From the NCBI RefSeq assembly GCF_030769565.1, contig NZ_JAVCAP010000012.1, positions 1 to 64,000 on the forward strand: a DNA stretch of 64,000 nucleotides, written 5' to 3'. This document shows, piece by piece, positions 1-6,648 of this stretch. A program made the position numbers and the translations under genes. The notes under the pieces were generated by a model. The model was not told where the DNA came from. It was given only the letters and a program-made list of their open reading frames with translations, and searched no databases. The stretch's first letter is position 1. The number at the start of each line of letters is the position of its first letter. This DNA is from Methylophilus aquaticus. GTDB lineage: Bacteria; Pseudomonadota; Gammaproteobacteria; Burkholderiales; Methylophilaceae.

Positions 1-351
1 TTGTCGCCGCTCTACAAGGGCGCGTAACTGTCGATAGGCTGGGCTGGGTGTCACCCATAAGCTAGGCTGTAAGGCCATGCAGAATCTGGCCAGCAAGGCA
101 GCATCGGATTTGTCTGTTTTATTTCTGGCAAGCTCACTTTGTGCAAAGCCTTTAATCCGTGCAGGGTTGACGACACTGACTTGCCAGCCAAGACTCACCA
201 GCGCCAAAGCTACTTGTTCGCTGTATGGGCCGGTTGCTTCAAGACACAGGTGTGCTTGATTTGTACAGACTTCATACGCCAATAACCACTGATGCAATGC
301 TTGAAATCCGTCTGCTTGATTGGCGAACACTTTGGATTTGAATTTACCGCG
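1..351 (-). pseudogene. IS110-family transposase, N-terminal region (truncated)
   Basis: Read on the minus strand, an open frame from about 351 to the window edge encodes RGKFKSKVFANQADGF, then CLEATGPYSEQ, VSVVNPARIKGFAQSELARN and KTDKSDAALLARFC. This is the DEDD-domain region typical of IS110-family transposases (second acidic residue in the LEATG block, KTDxxDA block). The usual first block (GIDVxKxxFDV), which should lie just upstream of RGKFKS, is absent: the frame instead runs into the left end of the REP-type element at 352-375. There is no plausible start codon at the junction, so this copy is probably dead. The gene also continues past the window edge, so its C-terminus cannot be judged. 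Family call is confident; the exact break point is inferred. Confidence 0.75.
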
Positions 352-375
352 AATCAATGGGGTCAGACTCGATTG
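352..375 (+). repeat. Left 24-bp inverted repeat of REP-type element
   Basis: The sequence starts AATCAATGGGGTCAGACTCG and is the reverse complement of 1156-1179 with one mismatch. It marks the 3' side of the transposase gene. Confidence 0.75.
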
Positions 376-379
376 AAAG

Positions 380-1102
380 CTATGAATTATCCCTAGCCCT
401 TGCTTTCATAAAGTCACCAGACTTCCTATTTCCACCCCTAGCAAGCTTATCGGCTCTACGGTTTAACTGCGCCTTTATTCTCTCTTTGAAATAATCATTG
501 CCCAACACCCAAGCCCTGTTTGTCGCCTCTCGAAGCTGGGTTAAAGTGATTTCATCCAAGTGGCCTGAGAATAATCCTCGATAAGCCGCTTGTCGCTCTG
601 CTTCCTCCAAACCCAATGCCCAATACATTGCATGTGGCGTTACACAATTATCTATTTGCCCCAAGGCGTTAGCCTGATAACTGCTCCATGGATACTCAGA
701 AGGATGATTCACCATATTGGCACGTACCGGGTTCAACTCAATGTAGCGATAGCATATCAATGCGTATTGTTCACTATCTATCAGGCTGGCTTTATATCGG
801 CTTTCCCACAATGTACCGGTACGTTGATAGGTATAATTGAAATACTGTACATAATATCTGCCCAGCATTTGCATCAGTTTGGATAGGCCATCTTCTTTGT
901 GTGGGGTGATTAGCAAATGCACATGATTGGTCATTAATACATAGGCGTGTATGTCACACTGGTGCCTTTTGGCGCCATCTGACAGTTTCTCAAGAAAATA
1001 GCGATAATCTTCATCGGCAATAAATACAGGATCACGGTTATTGCCACGAATAATCACATGCTGCGGATGTCCAGGTAATACAAAGCGAGGAAGACGGGCC
1101 AT
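380..1102 (-). CDS. REP-associated tyrosine transposase (RAYT, Y1_Tnp family)
   Basis: A 240-residue single-domain Y1 transposase that would nick single-stranded DNA at hairpin ends. Visible motifs are the N-terminal MARLPRFVLPGHPQHVIIRG, the metal-binding HUH pair in HAYVLMTNHVHLLI, and a helix with candidate catalytic tyrosines (GRYYVQYFNYTYQRTGTLWE), followed by the family-typical ESRYKASLI and RYIELNPVRANMV. The frame is open back to 1222, but the extra 40 residues read through the right inverted repeat and look unlike the family, so the start at 1102 is preferred. The gene fills its element and looks intact. Members of this family are often domesticated to mobilise REP sequences; whether this one is active cannot be told. 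Confidence 0.88.
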   Translation of the reverse strand: MARLPRFVLPGHPQHVIIRGNNRDPVFIADEDYRYFLEKLSDGAKRHQCDIHAYVLMTNHVHLLITPHKEDGLSKLMQMLGRYYVQYFNYTYQRTGTLWESRYKASLIDSEQYALICYRYIELNPVRANMVNHPSEYPWSSYQANALGQIDNCVTPHAMYWALGLEEAERQAAYRGLFSGHLDEITLTQLREATNRAWVLGNDYFKERIKAQLNRRADKLARGGNRKSGDFMKARARDNS

Positions 1103-1155
1103 CGATAAACAGTCAAGGGTAAAGCATAGAGAATAGCAAACGTAACTCTTAAAAT

Positions 1156-1179
1156 CAATCGAGTCTGACCCCATCGATT
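1156..1179 (-). repeat. Right 24-bp inverted repeat of REP-type element
   Basis: CAATCGAGTCTGACCCCA plus six bases, matching the reverse complement of 352-375 with one mismatch. It lies upstream of the transposase start. Confidence 0.75.
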
Positions 1180-1291
1180 TATGCGCTACGTCTGCAAAGA
1201 AGCTTATTTCCAGCGAATGCAAACTTTAAGTGAATTTAACCCTGGGACTGGAGTCACATTTATACCAATCAATTAAACTAAAAGGAATCAC

Positions 1292-1726
1292 ATGCACGTA
1301 AGCTTTGAAGTCGCACAAGAAATCATTGAAAAAGCCGTTGAGAAATCCAAACAAATCGGCGTCAAGATGTGTATCGCCGTACTGGACTCGGGTGGCAACC
1401 TGAAAAGCTTCACTCGAATGGATGATGCGTGGGTCGGCAGTATTGATATCGCCATCAAAAAAGCGAAAACCGCCTGTTACTTCGCCATGCCATCTGGCGA
1501 AATCGGCAAACTTTCAGTGCCTGGCTCGCCTTTATATGGCATAGAGCACTCGAATGATGGCTTGATCACGTTTCCCGGCGGGCTGCCAATTGTGGATGAA
1601 GAAGGAATGTTGATCGGTGCTATCGGCGTCAGTGGTGATACTGTTGAAAATGATCATTTGGTGGCACAAGCTGGCGTGAATGTCGCTGGTGTGTGTGATG
1701 TGCCTAAGCACCCTTGGCGGACTTAA
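1292..1726 (+). CDS. GlcG/HbpS (DUF336) family heme-binding-like protein
   Basis: A 144-residue protein covering the whole GlcG/HbpS fold. Family landmarks are the N-terminal helix followed by [22 protein letters not shown], the [14 protein letters not shown] block, [19 protein letters not shown] and [20 protein letters not shown]. HbpS of Streptomyces binds heme and senses redox stress, while GlcG of E. coli sits in the glycolate operon with no settled function. There is no signal peptide, so this copy should be cytosolic. An AAGGA ribosome site lies six bases before the ATG. The gene stands alone between the transposase element and a weak hairpin at 1807, so context gives no substrate. The family is certain; the role is not. 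Confidence 0.85.
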   Translation: MHVSFEVAQEIIEKAVEKSKQIGVKMCIAVLDSGGNLKSFTRMDDAWVGSIDIAIKKAKTACYFAMPSGEIGKLSVPGSPLYGIEHSNDGLITFPGGLPIVDEEGMLIGAIGVSGDTVENDHLVAQAGVNVAGVCDVPKHPWRT

Positions 1727-2053
1727 TTTCACATCATGTAGTAAATATTTTTAGCGCTATTAATCTTGGTATAGAGGGTCAAGTTCCTCATTCACCACCA
1801 AATATAAAAGCGGCCTCCAGTGATGGGAGCCGTTTTCATTTATACCTTTTAAACAGACCTAAATCTGCGCGTGTCCGCCATCAACATAAAACTGGACTAG
1901 CACGAAACCCTGCTCTGACTCCATTTATTTAATTAACGTCTTAGCAGGCTACATGTATTGGCCCAATGCTACAGGTTGGTGGGTGCTACTTTTCGTCACG
2001 ATAGGCCCTAGGTGATTTTGTTTTTAACGTGATGCAGCAAGTGATCGTCTCGC
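1727..2053. other. Intergenic stretch, no gene seen
   Basis: A gap between the GlcG-like gene and the first pqqA cassette. Apart from the imperfect hairpin at 1807-1835 nothing is recognisable. Short open frames here lack ribosome sites and protein-like composition. Confidence 0.5.
1807..1835 (+). terminator. Imperfect hairpin, possible terminator of the GlcG-like gene
   Basis: AAAAGCGGCCTCC pairs with GGGAGCCGTTTT around a short loop, with one or two bulged bases, and ends in TTTT. It lies 80 bases after the stop codon. The bulges make it a weak candidate. Confidence 0.45.
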
Positions 2054-2061
2054 CCAAATGC

Positions 2062-2086
2062 AAAACCCGACACTTGGTCGGGTTTT
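2062..2086 (-). terminator. Rho-independent terminator after pqqA copy 1
   Basis: AAAACCCGAC and GTCGGGTTTT form a 10-bp stem with a five-base loop, 23 bases after the pqqA stop on the minus strand. The T-tract works in both directions. Confidence 0.8.
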
Positions 2087-2109
2087 AGTCATTTCAGCCG
2101 AGGCTAAAA

Positions 2110-2181
2110 TTATTTGTTCATCACGTACATCGTTACTTCAAAGCCAAAACGCATTTCTGTAGCAGCTGGTTTAGTCCACAT
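2110..2181 (-). CDS. pqqA: PQQ precursor peptide PqqA, copy 1
   Basis: A 23-residue peptide beginning [15 protein letters not shown] and ending TMYVMNK. PqqA is the ribosomal precursor of pyrroloquinoline quinone: a Glu and a Tyr spaced E-x3-Y are cross-linked by the radical SAM enzyme PqqE with chaperone PqqD. Here this pair is the E and Y of EVTMY. Length and the FEVTMY core fit the family. AGGAG lies eight bases before the ATG. The gene stands alone with its own terminator; pqqBCDE are not in the window. The peptide is identical in sequence to copy 2 at 3311-3382, with one silent difference in the gene. Confidence 0.95.
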   Translation of the reverse strand: MWTKPAATEMRFGFEVTMYVMNK

Positions 2182-2336
2182 AGTAGTTCTCCTGAGTTTG
2201 GGTGATTAATCTGTACAACGTGTACACAGTATGCGCTTCGATATCAGTTTTGGTCAGGGCTGTTTTACTTGAATCTGGCTCATGATTTTCACCAGCGGCA
2301 GGTAATGTTTTGGGCTGCTTAATTTCAACTCGCTAT

Positions 2337-3089
2337 TTATAACACGTAAGTATGCGCGGGCACTTCTGGCAGGCCTTCAAACAGCGGTTTGGCGAAGTAG
2401 TAGCCTTGAAACAGGACAATACCAAAATCGACCAGAGGTGCTAATTCTTCTCTGGTTTCAACCCCTTCAGCAATCACCTGTATGCCCAGGCCATTGCATA
2501 CATCAATAATGCTTTTGACGATGAGCTGCTTGGTTTTGTTTTCGTGAATGCCACGAATCAGATTCATGTCGAGTTTGATGATGTCGGGTTGCCACTCGGC
2601 AAGCAGATTGAGGCCAGAGTAGCCTGCACCAAAATCATCAATGGCGGTTAAAAACTGGTGTTTTTTATATTCAGTGAATATGCTTTTGAGGTGGGCGTGA
2701 TCGGTGATTTTTTCTGCTTCGGTGACCTCAAACATGATTCTTTTTTTGTCAAAGCCCAGTTCATCACACACGGCAAGCGTGGAACGAATGCAGTTTTCCG
2801 GCTTGTACACGGCATTGGGTAAAAAGTTGATGGAGAGGATTTCATTGAAGTGCAGGCTGTTGGCCAAGCGGATGGACTTGGACCGGATGATCTGGTCGAA
2901 GCTGTGCACTTTGGTTTCATCAATCTGATTCAAAATATAGGCGGCAGGTTGGTTTTCTATTCCACGAACCAGACTTTCGTAACCCCACACGTGTTGCGCA
3001 CCAAAATTGACAATAGGCTGAAATGCCATTGAAAACTCAATGCCAAGGCTTTGCGGGTTACATTTTTGACAACTCTTTGTGAGCTCCAT
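2337..3089 (-). CDS. EAL-domain c-di-GMP phosphodiesterase
   Basis: A stand-alone EAL protein of 250 residues. Signature elements run in order: MAFQPIVNF, YESLVRG (ESL in place of EAL), SINFLPN, FEVTEAE, AIDDFGAGYSGLN, DIIKLD, VIAEGVET and FQGYYFAKP. All acidic metal ligands and the DDFG loop are present, so hydrolysis of c-di-GMP is plausible. A short N-terminus with CQKC precedes the domain, as in other single-domain EAL proteins of proteobacteria. The start at 3089 is chosen because AGGTG lies seven bases upstream; the frame is open to 3149, where no ribosome site is seen. The gene sits between two pqqA cassettes in the same orientation; no functional link is evident. Confidence 0.85.
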   Translation of the reverse strand: MELTKSCQKCNPQSLGIEFSMAFQPIVNFGAQHVWGYESLVRGIENQPAAYILNQIDETKVHSFDQIIRSKSIRLANSLHFNEILSINFLPNAVYKPENCIRSTLAVCDELGFDKKRIMFEVTEAEKITDHAHLKSIFTEYKKHQFLTAIDDFGAGYSGLNLLAEWQPDIIKLDMNLIRGIHENKTKQLIVKSIIDVCNGLGIQVIAEGVETREELAPLVDFGIVLFQGYYFAKPLFEGLPEVPAHTYVL

Positions 3090-3262
3090 GTCATTACACC
3101 TGATATCTTTTTCCAAATAAGATTGTAGGCCAATGATCATCGCTGGCATTTGCGGATTAACCCGCCATTTCTGATGTTGTTTTCACATTCAAGGATTTGC
3201 CTCACACCATTGCCGGCAACGGCTGACGTTGTCAGCACGTTTCGACTGCAATTGACCAAATA

Positions 3263-3289
3263 AAAACCCGACACTCGGTCGGGTTTTTG
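3263..3289 (-). terminator. Rho-independent terminator after pqqA copy 2
   Basis: AAAAACCCGAC and GTCGGGTTTTT form an 11-bp stem with a five-base loop and a T-run, placed as in copy 1. Confidence 0.85.
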
Positions 3290-3310
3290 TCATCTTAGCC
3301 GGGGCTAAAA

Positions 3311-3382
3311 TTATTTGTTCATCACGTACATGGTTACTTCAAAGCCAAAACGCATTTCTGTAGCAGCTGGTTTAGTCCACAT
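3311..3382 (-). CDS. pqqA: PQQ precursor peptide PqqA, copy 2
   Basis: Encodes the same 23-residue peptide as the gene at 2110-2181, with the E-x3-Y cross-link pair in EVTMY. The coding sequences differ by one silent base (ACC against ACG for Thr). A GGAG ribosome site lies upstream (GAGGAGAAACACCATG context). The gene follows the YbfF-like hydrolase on the same strand but has conserved leader sequence of its own, so it is probably transcribed independently. Duplication of pqqA is known from several methylotrophs and is usually explained by dosage: the peptide is consumed stoichiometrically. Confidence 0.95.
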   Translation of the reverse strand: MWTKPAATEMRFGFEVTMYVMNK

Positions 3383-3504
3383 GGTGTTTCTCCTCATTTG
3401 GGTGATTAATCTGTACAACGTGTGCACAGTATGCGCCGCAATATGCGTTCTGGTCAGGGCTGTTTTACTTGAATATGGCTCATGATTTTCATCAGCGTGA
3501 ATGG

Positions 3505-4260
3505 CTACAGTGCTGTCAGAAAATCCTGCAAAGCCTGTGTAAACAGTTGTGGTTGCTCCGCATGGACCCAGTGGCCCGTCGGCAGAGTGACGAACTCGGC
3601 ACGTGTAAAATGGTGTTGAATCTCGGCCATGTCCTTGGCGTGCACATACTCACTGTGCGCGCCGCGGATAAACAGGCTGGGGTTTTCAAAATGCGCAGCC
3701 AGTGCCGCCTGAAAATGAACGTAATTGGCTTTGAGGGCGGGCAGGTTTATCCGCCATTGCAACTGGTCTTCAACCTTGACCAGATTGGTGAGCAAAAACT
3801 GGCGCACCATCACATCGTCAATCGCGGCAGTTAACGCTTTATCGGCTTCGCTGCGAGTTGTCAGCTGGCTCACATCCAGTGCCAGCATGGCATCCAGCAG
3901 AGAGGTATGCGCGTCGGCATAGGCGCGCATGGCCATATCCACCACCATCAGCGAGTGCAGGCGCTCCGGGTACTGCGTGGCAAACTGCATGGCAACCTTG
4001 CCGCCGAGGGAGTGACCCAGCAAATGCATCTGCGTAATTCCCAGGCTATCGCAGACCGCCAGCACATCTGCTGCCATGTCAGCATAGGTTTGCGAAGCAT
4101 GGTGCGGCGAGCGGCCATGGTTGCGTAAATCAACGCTGATGACCTGATAATGCTGTGCAAGCTGCCTGGCGATGCTACCCCAGTTATCGGCAGAACCAAA
4201 CAGGCCATGCAGCAACATGAGGGGCTGACCCTGGCCGAGCGTTTGACTGTGTAATTGCAT
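3505..4260 (-). CDS. ybfF: YbfF-like alpha/beta hydrolase (acyl-CoA/carboxyl esterase)
   Basis: A 251-residue alpha/beta hydrolase. It has the oxyanion-hole motif LLHGLFGSADNWG, the conserved VDLRNHGRSPH, the nucleophile elbow GHSLGG with catalytic Ser, and a C-terminal His in GHWVHAEQP; the acid residue should lie before it in the FIRGAHSEYV region. These features match E. coli YbfF, an esterase active on short acyl esters and acyl-CoAs. The open frame could begin at a TTG at 4272, but the ATG at 4260 gives the normal family N-terminus. Cytosolic, with no signal peptide. The physiological substrate is unknown. Confidence 0.85.
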   Translation of the reverse strand: MQLHSQTLGQGQPLMLLHGLFGSADNWGSIARQLAQHYQVISVDLRNHGRSPHHASQTYADMAADVLAVCDSLGITQMHLLGHSLGGKVAMQFATQYPERLHSLMVVDMAMRAYADAHTSLLDAMLALDVSQLTTRSEADKALTAAIDDVMVRQFLLTNLVKVEDQLQWRINLPALKANYVHFQAALAAHFENPSLFIRGAHSEYVHAKDMAEIQHHFTRAEFVTLPTGHWVHAEQPQLFTQALQDFLTAL

Positions 4261-4455
4261 GGTGACGATCAATAGTGTGTGTGGCCGCTATGGTATAACA
4301 AAGCGGCGCATCGCGCTCGACCCCTGCAGAGGTGGGCAAGCCGATGGGTATACGGTAAGCACTTTCCTACACAAGGATCAGCGTTCAGTCTATTCCGCAG
4401 ATACCGGCATTTTTTGATAATGATCATTCGATCATTTACTCAATGAGGAAATACC

Positions 4456-4764
4456 ATGAAAAACACTATTAAATCCCTTTTGCTGGTAAGTGCGCTGACA
4501 TTGCCAATGGCCGGTTTTGCTGCCGACGGTGACTCTTTTGGAACAAAAGTGGAAGACTCGGTGATCACCACCAAAGTCAAAGCGGCATTTGCCAAAGACA
4601 AGGTGGTGAGTGCGACTGACATCAAGGTTGAAACAGACAGTGATGGTCTGGTGCAGTTGTCCGGGACCGCAAAATCCAACAAAGAGGCTGAAAAAGCTGC
4701 CCTGTTAGCCAAGAATGTAAAAGGCGTGACTGCAGTGAAAAATGATATTGTGGTGGTTGAATAA
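4456..4764 (+). CDS. Periplasmic BON-domain protein (OsmY-like)
   Basis: A 102-residue exported protein. The signal peptide (MKNTIKSLLLVSALTLPMAG, cleavage after GFA) is followed by one BON domain: DSVITTKVKAAFAKDKVVSATDIKVETDSDGLVQLSG, then EKAALLAKNVKGVTAVKNDIVVV. BON domains bind phospholipid surfaces, and OsmY-type proteins are induced by osmotic or envelope stress. Only one BON domain is present, whereas OsmY has two. GAGGA lies upstream of the ATG, and a strong terminator follows at 4797. It appears to be a single-gene unit. Confidence 0.88.
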   Translation: MKNTIKSLLLVSALTLPMAGFAADGDSFGTKVEDSVITTKVKAAFAKDKVVSATDIKVETDSDGLVQLSGTAKSNKEAEKAALLAKNVKGVTAVKNDIVVVE

Positions 4765-4796
4765 TCACTGTACTGACTATCAGGGAAATCATCAGG

Positions 4797-4819
4797 CGCC
4801 CGTCTCGACGGGCGTTTTT
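4797..4819 (+). terminator. Rho-independent terminator after the BON gene
   Basis: CGCCCG-TCTCGA-CGGGCG followed by TTTTT, 32 bases after the stop codon. Confidence 0.9.
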
Positions 4820-4951
4820 ACGCTTGCAGCATGCGCACAAGAAACACAGGCACACGCCAGCCGACAAGGCAGGAGGAGAAGAACAGAAGAAAAATGCTGC
4901 ATGCACCAACAAGCAAGCGCCAACAAAATGTTAGCGCTTACTATGGATGCT

Positions 4952-5290
4952 TTAAGCCATGGCATGTGCCCCCAGCTCCAGGCATGCTTGTGCACATTGG
5001 CGGCAGGCATGCGCACACGCCTGGCAATGGTCTGAAGGATGTTTGGCACATTCATCAGCACAGGCAGTACAGAGTTCTGCACAGTCTTCGCAGACCAATG
5101 CGACAAACCTACTGTCACGGGCAATAAATGATGCAGTCAGCCGACAAAAATCGGCGCAATCCATGTCCAGAGCGATGCAGTCTCCCATGGCGGGATTGGC
5201 TTCGCCCTCACAGGCAATTGCACAGGTTTCGCACGCATCTGCACACGCTTTGCATAATGCCATACACCGTTTTTTTTGTGGATCAGTCAT
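4952..5290 (-). CDS. Cysteine-rich four-helix-bundle copper-storage protein (Csp3-like, DUF326)
   Basis: A 112-residue protein with 19 cysteines, mostly in CxxxC and CxxC spacing along helices (CMALCKACADACETCAIAC near the start; CQACAHACRQCAQAC near the end). This is the pattern of the Csp family, whose tetramers load many Cu(I) ions inside four-helix bundles lined by Cys. There is no signal peptide, which matches cytosolic Csp3 rather than exported Csp1. AAGGAG lies six bases before the ATG. Csp proteins were first described in a methanotroph, where they buffer copper for copper enzymes; here a buffering or detoxifying role is inferred. It is not adjacent to a copper exporter or CueR-type regulator. 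Confidence 0.88.
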   Translation of the reverse strand: MTDPQKKRCMALCKACADACETCAIACEGEANPAMGDCIALDMDCADFCRLTASFIARDSRFVALVCEDCAELCTACADECAKHPSDHCQACAHACRQCAQACLELGAHAMA

Positions 5291-5430
5291 GATTTCTCCT
5301 TCGTCTGAAGATGAAAGTCGTCAAGCAATAAACCGTCTGAACCAGACAGGCTCAATAAAAAGCCCCGTCTGCAAGGCCTGCATTTTCCAACTGCGCACCT
5401 ACAGGTTATGACGGCTGGGGACGCCTTAAA

Positions 5431-5730
5431 CTATTGATTATTGACGCCCGTGCCACCGTCCTGTGGCTTCTGCTGAAACCGTTTACTTTTTTCAATATTG
5501 CCAGGACTGGAGGTGGATTTACGCTGAGATCCCTGCTGTTGTTGCGTGGCATCGGCACCGCCGTTGTGATCCTGCTGCGGCTCCAGGTAATTGCCATTCT
5601 GAGGGGTATCGGGGATCTGATTTTTCTGCTGTTGCGCAGGAGGCCTGTCATCGGCAGCCATGGCAACGGTTGAAGGAATGGAGCATGCAAATGCGCCGGT
5701 TAACAACATCGCTAATAATTTTTTCATCAT
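5431..5730 (-). CDS. Small secreted Gln/Asn-rich hypothetical protein
   Basis: A 99-residue protein with a clear signal peptide (MMKKLLAMLLTGAFACSIPS, likely cut after VAMA). The mature part has low complexity, is rich in Gln, Asn, Gly and Pro (PPAQQQKNQIPD, ATQQQQGSQRKS), and has no cysteine and no recognisable domain. The start at 5730 is chosen because GAGGAAAC lies just upstream; the frame is open to 5784. No family was recognised. Its neighbours, the cytochrome cL-like gene upstream and the Csp gene downstream on the same strand, are separated from it by more than 100 bases. Confidence 0.65.
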   Translation of the reverse strand: MMKKLLAMLLTGAFACSIPSTVAMAADDRPPAQQQKNQIPDTPQNGNYLEPQQDHNGGADATQQQQGSQRKSTSSPGNIEKSKRFQQKPQDGGTGVNNQ

Positions 5731-5865
5731 ATGTTTCCTCGAAAAGTAACGGAACTGCCCGCCTGCTGTCAGGCGGGCATACATCCATGCTACTTAAGCG
5801 AGGCCGGGCAGTCTGTCGGCAGCCACACCCATTTGCTGTAGGAGTTCAATTAAGCCACTGCTGGC

Positions 5866-6396
5866 TTATTCGTTGCCAGTCAGGCTGCCATGGCTGCGAA
5901 TCCAGGCAATCACTTTCAGCAGTTCATCCGGGGTGATGCCATTATTAGGATCTGATGGGTCCATCAAGCCCTTACCTTTTGCACCCATGCCACCATTGGT
6001 TCCATGCCACACGGTTTCGAACATGCCCTTGTTGGTTGCGTCCTTGGGATAGTTGTAATTGGGGCCAGTCAATGCCGGACCCACCTGCCCCCCGGCATCC
6101 GGGCCATGGCACTGGGTACAGGAATAAAGCTGAAATACCTTCTTGCCTGCAGCAATGGCCTCATCTTTGCCCACATACGGGTTTTTACCGGTGGCTAAAA
6201 ACTCCTTGGCCGCCGGGGTATCAAATAATTCAGGGTTGATTTCCAGCGGTGAACCATCCTGGGTTTTTACAAACTGGATGGCCGCCCCATTATTGTCGGC
6301 AGAGGCTGCTGCATCTCCTGCTGCAGAGTCATTCTTATGGCAGGCGCTGAGCCCTGTCATTAATACCAACATGCCTAACCCGAGCTTACTGTTCAT
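5866..6396 (-). CDS. Cytochrome cL-like c-type cytochrome, lipoprotein
   Basis: A 176-residue exported cytochrome c. A lipobox (MTGLSAC, Cys19) predicts a lipid anchor rather than a free periplasmic protein. One heme site is present, CTQCH (Cys93, Cys96, His97). The regions FDTPAAKEFLATGKNPYVG, VGPALTGPNYNYPKDATNKG, MFETVWHGTNGGMG and ITPDELLKVIAWIRS follow the plan of cytochrome cL (MxaG/XoxG), the electron acceptor of PQQ methanol dehydrogenases; a Met in GTNGGMG is a likely sixth heme ligand. AAGGAG precedes the ATG. No methanol dehydrogenase gene is adjacent, so this is either a paralogue or a partner for another PQQ enzyme such as the one at 8261. The substrate enzyme is inferred only. 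Confidence 0.82.
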   Translation of the reverse strand: MNSKLGLGMLVLMTGLSACHKNDSAAGDAAASADNNGAAIQFVKTQDGSPLEINPELFDTPAAKEFLATGKNPYVGKDEAIAAGKKVFQLYSCTQCHGPDAGGQVGPALTGPNYNYPKDATNKGMFETVWHGTNGGMGAKGKGLMDPSDPNNGITPDELLKVIAWIRSHGSLTGNE

Positions 6397-6552
6397 AACG
6401 ATTCTCCTTGGTAATATATGTTCTCTTGATCACGCAACTGCTGGAATAATTATGAATAAAATGGCAAAACCCGCCCATGTCAGAATGGCGTAATCTATTG
6501 TAGGATTTAGCGGACACACGCCCCCCAAGCTTTTATGCAATGGCCACGCAGC

Positions 6553-6592
6553 CAGATCAAAAGGCCCGGATTTGCCCGGGCCTTTTGATCTG
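6553..6592 (-). terminator. Strong bidirectional hairpin terminator
   Basis: A perfect 17-bp stem (CAGATCAAAAGGCCCGG and its complement) with a six-base loop and flanking A/T tracts. It lies 56 bases after the SDR gene stop on the minus strand and before the cytochrome gene. Confidence 0.88.
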
Positions 6593-6648
6593 CGCCAACG
6601 CAGTCCTGCACTGGTTTATGCCGGCGGTGCGCGTGGCTTTACCATTGA

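Larger units (their letters stand above)
352..1179 (-). mobile_element. REP-type (Y1/HUH) transposase element with inverted ends
   Basis: A unit bounded by 24-bp inverted repeats (352-375 and 1156-1179, one mismatch) contains a single transposase gene on the minus strand. The core of the ends, GGGGTCAGACTCGATT, is a sequence commonly seen beside RAYT/TnpA_REP genes. The left end abuts a truncated IS110 transposase, suggesting insertion or rearrangement there. No obvious target duplication is visible, which fits single-strand HUH transposition. Confidence 0.6.
2054..2297 (-). repeat. pqqA cassette, copy 1 of a ~240-bp direct duplication
   Basis: From CCAAAT before the terminator, through pqqA and its leader to CCAGCG, this segment matches 3257-3497 in the same orientation. 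The coding part is nearly identical; the upstream leader (GGTGATTAATCTGTACAACG and onward) is also strongly conserved with scattered substitutions. The unit carries its own terminator, gene, ribosome site and probable promoter. Confidence 0.85.
3257..3497 (-). repeat. pqqA cassette, copy 2 of a ~240-bp direct duplication
   Basis: Matches 2054-2297 in the same orientation, about 1.2 kb away. It differs from copy 1 mainly in the leader (for example GTGTGCACAG against GTGTACACAG). The copy starts 8 bases after the stop of the hydrolase gene at 3505. Confidence 0.85.
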
